Positions 7,760 to 16,699 of a stretch of DNA of 64,000 nucleotides are shown here, in pieces (position 1 is the stretch's first letter; every line of letters starts with the position of its first letter). Made by a program: the position numbers and the translations under genes. The notes under the pieces are model-generated. The model saw nothing but the letters and a program-made list of their open reading frames with translations. It made no database searches and was not told the DNA's origin. Source of the DNA: Pseudomonas sp. CBZ-4 (GTDB taxonomy: Bacteria > Pseudomonadota > Gammaproteobacteria > Pseudomonadales > Pseudomonadaceae); assembly GCF_000346755.1 (NCBI RefSeq), contig NZ_ANNV01000164.1, forward strand, positions 1-64,000. The letters run 5' to 3'.

Positions 7760-8447
7760 GGTACACCGGGCTGTCGGTGGACAGCGATGCCTTCACCCCG
7801 TGACTGGTGTCGCTGACCAGCACTTCTTCGCGGTCCTCGGCCAGGGCTTGCAGGGTGAGTGCGACCACTTCCTGGGGCGTGCTTTTCGGCGCCTGCACCT
7901 CGGCGACCATGTCGGTGTCGATGTAGGCGGGGTGCACGCCGATGACCAGGGTGCCCTGTGCGCGCAACTCGCCGCGCAGGCCGTTGGTCAAGCCCCACTG
8001 GGCGGACTTGGACGTGCTGTAGCCACCCGTCCCCGGCGGGCTCAGCCAGCTCAGTACCGAGAGGACGTTGATCAGCGCGCCGCCGCCCTGGCCGGCAAGG
8101 ATCGGTGCGAACGCGCGGCTTACGCGCAAGGTGCCAAAGGTGTTCACGTCAAAGTGCTGCTGCAGGTTCTCGACACTGTCTTCGGCCAGCAACGAGCCGT
8201 ACTGGAGAAAGCCCGCGTTGTTGATCACCACGCTGACGTCGCGGCACTGCTGCGCGGCGTGCTGCACGCTGGCGGCGTCGGTGATGTCCAGGGCGATCGG
8301 CGTGCTGCCTGGAATGTCCACGCTGGCAGGGTTGCGCGCGCCGGCGTAGACCTTGGCCGCGCCGGCTTCGAGCAGCGCAGTGACGAACGCTTTGCCCAGG
8401 CCACGATTGGCGCCGGTGACCAGTACCACTTTTCCACGAATGTCCAT
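7749..8447 (-). CDS. SDR family oxidoreductase
   Basis: This 232-residue classical short-chain dehydrogenase has the cofactor loop TGANRGLGKAF near residues 11-20, the NNAG motif, a catalytic serine (SVLSWLS), and the catalytic pair YSTSK. An arginine (YAGARN) after the second strand suggests NADP(H). The substrate is unknown. The ATG at 8447 gives the standard short N-terminus; the frame continues upstream without similarity. It is divergent from an HxlR regulator that probably controls it. Confidence 0.9.
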   Translation of the reverse strand: MDIRGKVVLVTGANRGLGKAFVTALLEAGAAKVYAGARNPASVDIPGSTPIALDITDAASVQHAAQQCRDVSVVINNAGFLQYGSLLAEDSVENLQQHFDVNTFGTLRVSRAFAPILAGQGGGALINVLSVLSWLSPPGTGGYSTSKSAQWGLTNGLRGELRAQGTLVIGVHPAYIDTDMVAEVQAPKSTPQEVVALTLQALAEDREEVLVSDTSHGVKASLSTDSPVYLSH

Positions 8448-8470
8448 GCTGAACTCCACGCTGCGAATTA

Positions 8471-8518
8471 GGTTTAATGATGAAACCGTTTTTATCCTGA
8501 GCGTCCAGGTCCTATAAT
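8471..8518 (+). promoter_or_regulatory. HxlR gene promoter and possible operator
   Basis: A perfect -10 box TATAAT lies at 8513-8518, 35 bases before the HxlR start; the -35 region (8490-8495) is poor. Upstream, GGTTT (8471-8475) and AAACC (8483-8487) form an interrupted inverted repeat in the shared SDR/HxlR intergenic region, a plausible HxlR operator. The operator role is inferred. Confidence 0.4.
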
Positions 8519-8553
8519 GCAACCATATTTTCCCGACGGCCGGAGGCCCGACA

Positions 8554-8988
8554 ATGAAACGCAAATGCCTGGAGGGCGATGGCTGCCCGGTGGCTCGCGC
8601 CCTGGACGTGGTGGGCGACTGGTGGACGTTGCTGATAATCCGCGACGCGTTTGCCGGCGTGACGCGTTTCGGTGATTTTCAGAAGCACCTGGGCGTGGCC
8701 AAAAATATTCTGGCCACGCGGCTCAAGGACATGGTCGAGCAAGGCTTGCTGCAAACCCTTGAAGTCGGCGCGCGCAGCGAGTACCAGTTGACCGACAAGG
8801 GCCGTGCGCTGATGCCGGTACTGGTGACCCTGGCGCAATGGGGCGAGGCCCACACCGAACCTGAGTGGGGCGGTACGCGGCTACTGGATGCGCGCTCGCT
8901 CAAACCGTTGCGCAAGGTTGAGATCCTGTCCGAGGATGGCCGGGTACTAGGTCTCGACGATATCGTCACCCAGGTGCCAGCGCCTTAG
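8554..8988 (+). CDS. HxlR family transcriptional regulator
   Basis: This 144-residue winged-helix regulator has the family opening (CPVARALDVVGDWWTLLIIRD), followed by GVTRFGDFQKHLGVAKNILATRL and YQLTDKGRAL. A cysteine near the start (GDGCPV) is the position used by redox or electrophile-sensing members. The C-terminus is about 30 residues longer than minimal members. GGAGG precedes the ATG. Divergent pairing with the SDR gene suggests local control of that enzyme. Confidence 0.92.
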   Translation: MKRKCLEGDGCPVARALDVVGDWWTLLIIRDAFAGVTRFGDFQKHLGVAKNILATRLKDMVEQGLLQTLEVGARSEYQLTDKGRALMPVLVTLAQWGEAHTEPEWGGTRLLDARSLKPLRKVEILSEDGRVLGLDDIVTQVPAP

Positions 8989-8993
8989 ACGTG

Positions 8994-9013
8994 AATGCCC
9001 CGAGGGGCATTTT
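8994..9013 (+). terminator. Rho-independent terminator after HxlR gene
   Basis: AATGCCC (8994-9000) and GGGCATT (9005-9011) form a stem with a CGAG loop, ending in TTTT. It lies six bases after the HxlR stop codon. Confidence 0.7.
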
Positions 9014-9084
9014 GTGCAATACCGCCCGTGACGCGCCCTTTACCGTGACGCCATCTTCTGCGTCATGACAAAAAGGGAATCGCA

Positions 9085-9672
9085 ATGAGCTTGATCATCT
9101 CCATGGCCGCCTTCGCCCTGGCCACCTCTATCACGCCGGGACCGGTCAACGTGGTCGCCCTGAGTACCGGGGCGCGCTTCGGTTTCGCCGCCAGCCAGAA
9201 ACACGTGTTTGGCGCCGCTGCGGGTTTTACCTTGCTGCTGGTGTTGATCGGCTTGGGGCTGCATGAAGTACTGGTGCGTTGGCCGCTGTTGACGCAGTTG
9301 ATCCAGTGGGGCGGGGTCGCCTTCCTGCTGTACATGGCCTGGAAGCTGGCGATGGACGATGGCCGGCTCAATGCCGAGGGCCGCGCCACGGCACCCTCGA
9401 TGCTCTATGGCGCGATCATGCAATGGCTCAACCCCAAGGCTTGGCTGGCGTGTGTGGCCGGGATGGGCTTGTTTGTCGCAGATGGCGACGCGCGCCAGGT
9501 GTGGCTGTTTGCGGCGCTCTACCTGGTGATCTGCTACCTGTCAGTGGCGTGCTGGGCCTATGCCGGCACCTTCCTGCGTCGCTACCTGGATAACCCTCAG
9601 GGCGTGCGTGTGTTCAACCGCTCAATGGCCGCGTTGCTGGTGGCCAGTGTGGGTTATTTGCTGATGGCTTGA
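9085..9672 (+). CDS. LysE/RhtB family amino-acid exporter
   Basis: This 195-residue inner-membrane protein has about six hydrophobic segments and the family start (MAAFALATSITPGPVNVVAL), with the conserved SITPGP turn and a later MQWLNPKAWLA segment. Members export amino acids or derivatives by proton exchange; the substrate cannot be assigned. AAAGGGA precedes the ATG. The last 59 bases overlap the 3' end of the convergent AraC gene. Confidence 0.9.
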   Translation: MSLIISMAAFALATSITPGPVNVVALSTGARFGFAASQKHVFGAAAGFTLLLVLIGLGLHEVLVRWPLLTQLIQWGGVAFLLYMAWKLAMDDGRLNAEGRATAPSMLYGAIMQWLNPKAWLACVAGMGLFVADGDARQVWLFAALYLVICYLSVACWAYAGTFLRRYLDNPQGVRVFNRSMAALLVASVGYLLMA

Positions 9673-10498
9673 GCACGTCGCGGTACTGCCCGGGCGTCGC
9701 GGCGAAATGCTGTTTGAAGGCCCGTTGGAAATGCGCCTGGTCGGCAAACCCTGCGGCCAGGGCCACATCGGCGATCAACTCGCCCTGGCGCAGTTGCGTG
9801 CGGGCAAACTGGATGCGCTGGTTCACCAGAAAAGCGTGGGGCGTGAACCCGTAGTACTGCTTGAACGCGCGGATCAGGTAAGACGGCGACAGCTCGGCGG
9901 CGAGGCAGATGTCCTCCAGTTTCAATGCTTGGGTGCACTGCGCGCGGATGTATTCGGCGGCCCGTTCCAGCTTGTGGTTGACCTCGCGCAACGGCGCTTC
10001 GGCGGGGTTGAGGCGCTGTTGGACTTCACTGAAGTAACTCACCAGCGCGCTCTGTTTATGCAGGTGTTCGGCATGCTCGTCCACCAGGATCGCGTACAGT
10101 TCGAGCAGGCCGTCGTACAGCACCGGATCACGGGTGTAGGGCGTACTGAACGCTCGGTAGCCCTGATCGGTACTGAAACCCAACTGGTACTGCAGGTCGG
10201 TCAGCCAGGGCGTATCGAGGTACAGCATCTGATAGGACCAGTGCTCATTCTGGATCGGGTTGCACGCGTGCACATCGCCGGGGTTCATCAGCACCACCGT
10301 GCCGGCGCTGATCTCAAACGTCTCGACACCATAGTGGTAGTAGCTGCGCCCGTGGGTCACCGCGCCGATGGAAAAATGCTCATGGGCGTGCCGGGTATAG
10401 GTGACCTTGCGTCCGTCGGCGATGGTGCGCGCCTCGATAAACGGCAGCGCCGCATCACGCCAGAAACAGGGGGCCGCCGGGCTTGCGGGCGAGGACAT
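9614..10498 (-). CDS. AraC family transcriptional regulator
   Basis: This 294-residue protein has an N-terminal AraC-type cupin (HAHEHFSIGAVTHG and MNPGDVHACNP) and two C-terminal helix-turn-helix motifs (LKLEDICLAAELSPSYLIRAFK and IADVALAAGFADQAHFQRAFK). I chose ATG 10498 because GGAG lies nine bases upstream; a TTG five codons earlier is possible. The pairing with a LysE exporter is common in Pseudomonas and suggests that it controls the exporter, although the genes converge and overlap by 59 bases. Confidence 0.92.
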   Translation of the reverse strand: MSSPASPAAPCFWRDAALPFIEARTIADGRKVTYTRHAHEHFSIGAVTHGRSYYHYGVETFEISAGTVVLMNPGDVHACNPIQNEHWSYQMLYLDTPWLTDLQYQLGFSTDQGYRAFSTPYTRDPVLYDGLLELYAILVDEHAEHLHKQSALVSYFSEVQQRLNPAEAPLREVNHKLERAAEYIRAQCTQALKLEDICLAAELSPSYLIRAFKQYYGFTPHAFLVNQRIQFARTQLRQGELIADVALAAGFADQAHFQRAFKQHFAATPGQYRDVLKPSANNPHWPPATRPLSG

Positions 10499-10560
10499 GG
10501 CGCAGTGCTCCAAAAGAACCAGTGCGTAGACTCATCTATAACCGGCCGTTGTTCAAGGCT

Positions 10561-13500
10561 TCAGTGGGTGGCGAGTATGACCTCGCGCAGGTACTCGGCC
10601 CAAGGGTCTTCGTCGCGACTGACCTGTTCCAGCGTCTGTACCTGCGCCGCGCTTTCCTTCAGTTTGGCGGCGCCTTGCAGGTAGTGGCGCTCGACGATGA
10701 TTTTCACCACGGCACGGGAGCGCGGTGAGTCCAGGCTGCGTGGAATACGGTGGCCGTCGGCGTCCGCTTCCGGCAAGGTCCCGACGGCGGGCAGCAGATC
10801 GTCGAGGCGGCGGATGCGGACGCCGGGGGCATGGCTCACAGCGTTCACTTCGACGGGTTCGACGCCCGAGGCATACGCCGGCCAGTCGAGCGCCAAGGTT
10901 GAAACATCCTGATCTGGCGAGTCTGCCGCCAGCGCCAGGGTGTCGTACTCCAGATCATGTCGAGCGCGCATCAGCAGGTGCCTGGGGAAGCATTCGTACA
11001 CATGGCGGTCGCGGTAGAAACTGGCGCAGACGATCAGGCCGAACGTCGCGTCAGGCTCGGTGCCGTAGCGCAATGCGAAAAATTCCACCTTGCCGAACTC
11101 CAGTGCTTCGCGCCACGGCAGTGTCAGCCCCGGCAAGGCATCCAGCAGGTAGTCGACAAAGGCGGTTTGCAAGCGCTGCAGGTGGTCGTCGAAGGATTGC
11201 AGGAACACGGAGTGGAACGCGGTCAATTGGTCGAAGCGTGGCGCCAGTTCGTGGTACTTGATACGTGGGTCGGCGGAGTGCCAGTGCTGGGCCGTCACGT
11301 CCAACTGATTGGCCATGTACAGATCAACGAAGGAATATCTGGCGTCGGGCGGGACGTTGTCAGCCCCGCGGTCTTCGGACATGTCCGCGTCCTGCGCCAC
11401 CCTCATCAGTACCAGTTCATCCAGCATTGATGTCTGCGGGAAGGTTTTTTTCAAGGCTTGAAGGGCGATGTCACGCCGCGCCGGTATGGGGGCGGCAAAG
11501 GCCGCCGTGGCCGCGTGCAACCTTGCGCGCAAGGCATTGAGCGCGGCGATCGCGGCATTGGTCTGTTCGACGCTGTAGCGTTGCTGTCGCTGCAACAGAC
11601 CATTGGTCACCGCCCACATCTGGATGGCCGGGGCGGTCAGGGGGCCTTGCAGGAACCGCCCCCATTTGCCCGCGGGCGGCAGATGAGCCATGTACATGAT
11701 TTCGGCATAGGAAAATTGACGTGCCGCGCCTGGCATGCGGTCTTCCAGGTAGGTTGCATACTGCTGGAACAGGGTCCACGTTTGGGTCGCCAGGTAGGGC
11801 AGCGAGTCGGGTATGTCGCGCACCAACAGGTGCGGCGCGCGGCCACAGAGTATCAAGTGCGCCGCGAGCGCGGCCTGGCCGGGCTCGAGGCGGGTAAAGC
11901 TGTGTTCCAATTGCCGACGGACGAACCCAACCGACTCGCCCCAGAAAAACGTGCCTGTCCAGTCCAGGCGGTTGATATGCGCAGGTTGCGTATCGACGTC
12001 CGGCTCCAGGCTCAGAATCAGGGCGGCCCAAACCAGCGCGCTGCGGCTGGCGTGGCCGCTGGTTTCGGTTGCATCAACACCGTGCCGTTGCAGGGCCGTG
12101 GCCAGTTGAGCGGCCAATTGCTGGGCCCGTGGCGACGCGATCAGGCGGATCAATAGCAGGTCGGCTTCGGCGCGGATGTCCACTGGCGACTTGCCGTCCA
12201 GTACCGGTTGGGCCAGGTAGCCGAACAGGTGCGGTTCACCTTCTGGAAGGAACTGGCGGCCGAGGTTCAGTGCCCGTTGCCGGTCGGTGTCGGACAGGGT
12301 CCAGGCAATCGGCTGCAACTCCAGGGCCGGCGACAGGGCGCGCCAGTAGTCGTTTTCTTTCAAGCGCAAGGGCACGCCAATCGCCAGGCGTTGTGCGGTC
12401 AGGCGTGCCTCCTCCAGGGTCTGCGGCAGGGTGTGACCGTACAGCAGCAGCGCCTGGTGCAGGCTGACCGCATCGTTGGTACGCAGTTGACCACCCAAGC
12501 GTATGGCCAATGGCAGCAACTTGCGCAGCATGGGGCCGAGCTTGTTGTCGGCCAGTACCTCGGCTGTCAGTGATTGCCACTCGCCCTCCAGGTTTCTGCC
12601 GCCAATGCCCGCTTCAACATTGAGCAAGATGTGACTGTTGGGGTCGATGCCGTGTTTTTCGCGCAGGGCGGCGAACTCGGGCTGGGCGACGAGGGCCTGC
12701 AAGCGCTCACGTCCCGGCTTCAACGTGACGGGAACATCATCTGCGTCAACCGTGACAATCCCATCCAGCCCCAGGGGGCCTTTCAATGTGCCGTGGCGGA
12801 TGGCGTCATACAGCCCCTTGCGCATGGCGTGGCGATCATTGAGAAACCCGACATGCTGGCTGTAATCAAAGCGCTCGCGCAGGCTGCGCGCATCGGCGAA
12901 GAGCGTGGGCGCCGGCAGCGTGGGCCATTGCCGCAGGCGTGTGATCAGGTTCGCCAGCGCTGCTGGGCTGATGGGGCGTTCAATGTTGTACGCCTTCAAA
13001 CACGCGGCGATGCTCAGGCTGTGATCGGGGTAGATGTCCGTGCCCAGCTTGATCGCGAGGCGGTTCAGGGTTTCCCAGCGGGTGTGGGGTGTTTTCGGGC
13101 GCAGTTCGCGGCTGCGGATTTCCCCGGCTTCGCGCCTGGGCAGCACCTGGACCACCTGCTTGAGGTGGTCGTAGTAGTACTCCGCGGCAGCCGCTTGCAG
13201 GCCCTCGATGATGTTGTCTTCGACAATCACTTTCAGCCGCAGCGCGGCTTCCTTCAAGGTGCGAGCCAGCAGTGAGTCGGACGCCAGGTGCAACCGGGTA
13301 CGGAACAGCGCGAGGCTGTCGAACCGATCCAGGGCTTGCAGCGCATCGGCCACCTGCTGGTAGTCGAGTCGCTGCTGGTCACGTTCTGCATGGGCCAGCG
13401 AGCGGTTTTTGCCCGCCTCATCAATCGCGGGAAAGGCCTGGGCGGTTTGCAGTTCGTCAACCATCAATTGTGCTTGCAGGCGGTTCTCGGGCATGGGGTA

Positions 13501-14028
13501 GCCGTAGAAGGCCAGGACCCGATCCAGGGACAGAGTGCGCGCGAGGTTGTCCACGCGCTCGCCGATGTATGGCATGCCCAGTCCGGCCGGGTCCAGCAGT
13601 TGGCTGACGAACGCCAGTACGCTGGAGACCCTCCACCACCCGGATGCGTCGGCGAGGGTAAAACGGTAGACGGTAGGCTGGCCGAGCACTTTGCCTTCCA
13701 GCATGCCGTTGCGTATCCGCAGCGTCGTGAAGTCGAGCCGTCGCCGGTCCGCCCAGTCCAGTAACTCCGATTGATTGAAGGCCTTGCGAAACACTTCGGC
13801 CCATTGGCCCAACAGTGACAGCTCGGACACGATGATCGGGTGGGTCGCGGCGGGAGGTGGCTGGTCGGGTGGGGTGTTCAGTGCGATCAGCAGTTGGCCG
13901 ATCAGTTCCTTGTCCCCTTGCTTGCGCAGGTCATCGCGTACGCTCAACACCAGGGCCGAGTAGCGGGCGCTGGCTGACGGGCTGGAAAAATCATCGGGGG
14001 AGCGTTTGCTGATACGTGGTCCATCCAT
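10561..14028 (-). CDS. Large orphan protein, 1155 residues, possible toxin
   Basis: This long soluble protein has no signal peptide, membrane segment, or enzyme motif I recognise. It is Leu, Ala and Arg rich and looks mainly helical. A C-terminal segment (VEFFALRYG, then GLIVCASFYRDRHVYECFP) resembles parts of large toxin-like Pseudomonas proteins, some annotated with dermonecrotic-toxin domains; that link is tentative. A textbook ribosome binding site, AGGAGG, lies seven bases before ATG 14028, so the gene looks expressed. It is alone between the AraC gene and the TonB receptor. Base composition is similar to the neighbours. Confidence 0.75.
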   Translation of the reverse strand: MDGPRISKRSPDDFSSPSASARYSALVLSVRDDLRKQGDKELIGQLLIALNTPPDQPPPAATHPIIVSELSLLGQWAEVFRKAFNQSELLDWADRRRLDFTTLRIRNGMLEGKVLGQPTVYRFTLADASGWWRVSSVLAFVSQLLDPAGLGMPYIGERVDNLARTLSLDRVLAFYGYPMPENRLQAQLMVDELQTAQAFPAIDEAGKNRSLAHAERDQQRLDYQQVADALQALDRFDSLALFRTRLHLASDSLLARTLKEAALRLKVIVEDNIIEGLQAAAAEYYYDHLKQVVQVLPRREAGEIRSRELRPKTPHTRWETLNRLAIKLGTDIYPDHSLSIAACLKAYNIERPISPAALANLITRLRQWPTLPAPTLFADARSLRERFDYSQHVGFLNDRHAMRKGLYDAIRHGTLKGPLGLDGIVTVDADDVPVTLKPGRERLQALVAQPEFAALREKHGIDPNSHILLNVEAGIGGRNLEGEWQSLTAEVLADNKLGPMLRKLLPLAIRLGGQLRTNDAVSLHQALLLYGHTLPQTLEEARLTAQRLAIGVPLRLKENDYWRALSPALELQPIAWTLSDTDRQRALNLGRQFLPEGEPHLFGYLAQPVLDGKSPVDIRAEADLLLIRLIASPRAQQLAAQLATALQRHGVDATETSGHASRSALVWAALILSLEPDVDTQPAHINRLDWTGTFFWGESVGFVRRQLEHSFTRLEPGQAALAAHLILCGRAPHLLVRDIPDSLPYLATQTWTLFQQYATYLEDRMPGAARQFSYAEIMYMAHLPPAGKWGRFLQGPLTAPAIQMWAVTNGLLQRQQRYSVEQTNAAIAALNALRARLHAATAAFAAPIPARRDIALQALKKTFPQTSMLDELVLMRVAQDADMSEDRGADNVPPDARYSFVDLYMANQLDVTAQHWHSADPRIKYHELAPRFDQLTAFHSVFLQSFDDHLQRLQTAFVDYLLDALPGLTLPWREALEFGKVEFFALRYGTEPDATFGLIVCASFYRDRHVYECFPRHLLMRARHDLEYDTLALAADSPDQDVSTLALDWPAYASGVEPVEVNAVSHAPGVRIRRLDDLLPAVGTLPEADADGHRIPRSLDSPRSRAVVKIIVERHYLQGAAKLKESAAQVQTLEQVSRDEDPWAEYLREVILATH

Positions 14029-14106
14029 GGGACAGCCTCCTGTCGTGGCGTAAACCCCATGTTTGCGTCAATGGGGGGCAGGCCGACAGCAGGCGGTTCA
14101 GCGGTT

Positions 14107-14130
14107 GCCGTGGCGGCTCTCCGCCACGGC
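14107..14130. other. Perfect 10-bp hairpin after the TonB receptor gene
   Basis: GCCGTGGCGG (14107-14116) and CCGCCACGGC (14121-14130) flank a CTCT loop, just past the receptor stop codon. No T run follows on either strand, so it is not a standard intrinsic terminator. It may protect or block 3' ends between the receptor gene and the 1155-codon gene. Confidence 0.55.
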
Positions 14131-14138
14131 TGTAGGCG

Positions 14139-16601
14139 TCAGAAGTCCCAGCGCGTGGCCAATTGCAGGCTGCGCGGCTCACCGTAGAAACCGGTGCCGA
14201 AATTGCCCAGGCCCGTGTAGTACTTTTTATCGAACAGGTTCTTCACGTTCAGCGTGGTGCTCAGGTGTTCGTTGAAGCGGTAGCGCGCCATCAGGTCTAC
14301 CAGGTAGTAGCTGTCCTGGGTGATGCGCGCGTAGTCGCCGCCGTTGACGCTGTCATTCGGGTTGGGCTGGAACACGTTGCCGAAGAACTCGCTCTGCCAG
14401 TTCACGCCGCCGCCCACGGTGACCTTATCCAGGGCGCCGGGCAGGCGATAGGAGCTGAACAGGCGCACCACCTGCTGCGGGGTGGTGGTTTGCAGCACCG
14501 AGCTGTAGACGTAGCCGTCCTCGGCATCGCGGGTGTGCTGGTAGGTGTAGCCGGCGGAGACGTTCCAGCCGTCGAGCACTTCGCCGGACAGTTCGGCTTC
14601 GAAGCCCTTGGTGGTGGCGCCGGCAATCGCGCGGTACACCGAGTCGGTATCAAACCCGGAAACGTACTGGGCGACGTTGTCTTGCTCGATGCGGAACACG
14701 GCAAAGCTGGCGTTCAGGCGGCCGTCGTAGAACGCCGCCTTGAGGCCGGCTTCGTAGGTGTTGCCTTCCACCGGGTCGAGCAGCTTGCGGTCGGCGTCCT
14801 TGCTGGTTTGCGGGCGGTAGATCTGGGTGTAGCTGGTGTAGGCCGACCAGGTGTCGTTGAGGTCGTAGACCAGCCCGGCGTACGGCGTGACCACGCCGCT
14901 CTGCTGATAGGTGGTGCGGTTGTCGGCCTGGGTCGGGTCGTAGAAGTCGGTGGTGTCGGTGCCGCTGAAAGTGTTGACCCGTGCGCCGAGGATCACCGAC
15001 AGGTCGTCGGTGGGTTTCAGGCGCGTGGCCAGGTACGCGCCGGTCTGGCGCTGCACGATGTCGTTCTGGCCGCTGCGGGGGATGTCCGGCTTGGCGTACT
15101 CGCCGTGCCAGTCAAAGATGCTGCCGCCGACCGGTGGATAGACCGAACCGTACACCGGCACGTCCTGTTTCGAGCGGGTGGCCATGAAGCCCATGATCAA
15201 CTCGTGCTCGCGCCCCAGCAGGCTGAAGGGGCCGCTGACGTTGATGTCCAGGGTGTTTTGCACCTGGTCGCCCTTGTACTTGCCCATGAACATGTACATG
15301 CCGTCGCCCGTCACTGGGTCCGGGTTGCCGCCGCTGGCGGAGGCGAGCAGGGTGTCATGCTGGCTGCGCTTGCGGTCGAGGCTGACTTTGAGCGACCAGT
15401 CGTTGGCCAGTTTCTGTTGCACGGAGGCAAAGATAGTCTGGTTGGTGAAGTCGCGGCGGCTCCAGTCGGCGGCGGGGTTGAACGAGCGCGAGAAGTTCGT
15501 GCGCGAGCCGTCGCTGAAAAACATCGGGAACCCGGTCCAGGTGGCGCCACGGGAGCGGGTGTTTTGCTGGTCGATGCCAAAGGTCAGCAGGGTGTCGGGC
15601 GTGAGGTCCGCTTCGAGGATGCCGTAGGCGATGTCCTTGGTGTTCTGGTAGTGGTCCAGGTAGGACTGGCGATCCTGATACACGCCGACAAACCGCCCGC
15701 GCACATTGCCCGACTCGGTCAGCGGTCCGGAGATATCGCCTTCGGTGCGGTAGTTGTCCCACGAGCCAAAGGTCTGTGTGACCGAGGCCTTGAAGGCGGC
15801 GGTGGGTTTTTTGCGGATCAGGTTGACCGTGGCCGACGGGTCGCCGGAGCCGCTGAGCAAACCGGCGGAACCCTTGATGATTTCCAGGTGGTCGTACACC
15901 GCCATGTCGGTGCTGGTGGTGCCGTAGTCGTACACGCCGTCGTAGGTCGAGTTGACGCCGTCGTACTGGAAGTTGGTGATCGGCAGGCCGCGCCCGGAAA
16001 ACTCCCAGCGCTCGCTGTCGTAGTTCTGCACGCTGATGCCGGGGGCACGGCGCAGGGTGTCGGCGATGCTGTTGGAGCCTTGGTCATCCATTTGCTGGCG
16101 GGTGATCACGGTGACCGACTGCGGGGTTTCGCGCATCGACAGCGGCAGGCCGGTGGCCGAGGCCATGGACCCGGTGGTGTAGGAATGGCTGTCTTCGGTG
16201 ATGGCGCCCAGTTGCTCGCCGGAAATCGTCGTGGCGCCCAACTCCAGCGCGCCAGTGTTGGCCGGGATCAGTTCAAGCACGTAACCGTTGTTGCCTTGGG
16301 GCAGCGCCTGCAAACCGCTGCCTTGCAACAGGCGCTGCAAGCCGCTGGCTGCGGTGTAATTGCCATTCAAGCCGGGGCTGGTCTTGCCGGCGGCGAGGCT
16401 GTTATGGCCGGCGATGAAAATGCCCGATTGCGCGGCGAAGCTGTTCAACACACTGACCAGAGAGCCGCCGGCGATGCGGTAGTTGCGCGTGGCGTGCTGG
16501 GTGACGTCCGGCTCGGCGGCGTACGCCGTGGGGACGCCGAGGCAAAACAGTGAGGTGGCCAGCGCCAAGGGGCGCAGCGCGAAACGAGCAGGTTGCGACA
16601 T
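14139..16601 (-). CDS. TonB-dependent siderophore receptor with signalling domain
   Basis: This 820-residue outer-membrane receptor imports a ferric siderophore using TonB energy. After a signal peptide (ending TAYAAE) comes an STN signalling domain (about residues 35-100, YRIAGGSLVSVLNSFAAQSG), then the plug (SMRETPQSVTVITRQQMDD, RRAPGI), then a 22-strand barrel ending in the terminal phenylalanine (RWDF). The FpvA/FoxA/FiuA group is the best fit. The STN domain and adjacent FecR and FecI genes show cell-surface signalling. ATG 16601 was chosen for the signal peptide and the AGGGAA upstream. Confidence 0.93.
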   Translation of the reverse strand: MSQPARFALRPLALATSLFCLGVPTAYAAEPDVTQHATRNYRIAGGSLVSVLNSFAAQSGIFIAGHNSLAAGKTSPGLNGNYTAASGLQRLLQGSGLQALPQGNNGYVLELIPANTGALELGATTISGEQLGAITEDSHSYTTGSMASATGLPLSMRETPQSVTVITRQQMDDQGSNSIADTLRRAPGISVQNYDSERWEFSGRGLPITNFQYDGVNSTYDGVYDYGTTSTDMAVYDHLEIIKGSAGLLSGSGDPSATVNLIRKKPTAAFKASVTQTFGSWDNYRTEGDISGPLTESGNVRGRFVGVYQDRQSYLDHYQNTKDIAYGILEADLTPDTLLTFGIDQQNTRSRGATWTGFPMFFSDGSRTNFSRSFNPAADWSRRDFTNQTIFASVQQKLANDWSLKVSLDRKRSQHDTLLASASGGNPDPVTGDGMYMFMGKYKGDQVQNTLDINVSGPFSLLGREHELIMGFMATRSKQDVPVYGSVYPPVGGSIFDWHGEYAKPDIPRSGQNDIVQRQTGAYLATRLKPTDDLSVILGARVNTFSGTDTTDFYDPTQADNRTTYQQSGVVTPYAGLVYDLNDTWSAYTSYTQIYRPQTSKDADRKLLDPVEGNTYEAGLKAAFYDGRLNASFAVFRIEQDNVAQYVSGFDTDSVYRAIAGATTKGFEAELSGEVLDGWNVSAGYTYQHTRDAEDGYVYSSVLQTTTPQQVVRLFSSYRLPGALDKVTVGGGVNWQSEFFGNVFQPNPNDSVNGGDYARITQDSYYLVDLMARYRFNEHLSTTLNVKNLFDKKYYTGLGNFGTGFYGEPRSLQLATRWDF

Positions 16602-16699
16602 GAAGGGTTCCCTTTGAATCAGATCGAACGGCGAATTGAAAGCGTCTGCAGGGTTAACCGGACGAGTGTTCAAAAGGGGAACTGGCGCGTGCAGATTTT

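Noticed and set aside
14107..14130. Hairpin after the TonB receptor as an intrinsic terminator
   Set aside because: The stem is perfect but there is no T run on either strand; recorded only as a hairpin.
14163..16553. Open frame of 796 codons on the plus strand
   Set aside because: It is the antisense shadow of the TonB receptor gene; its protein is a low-complexity mix of Val, Gly, His and Arg typical of antisense frames in GC-rich DNA.
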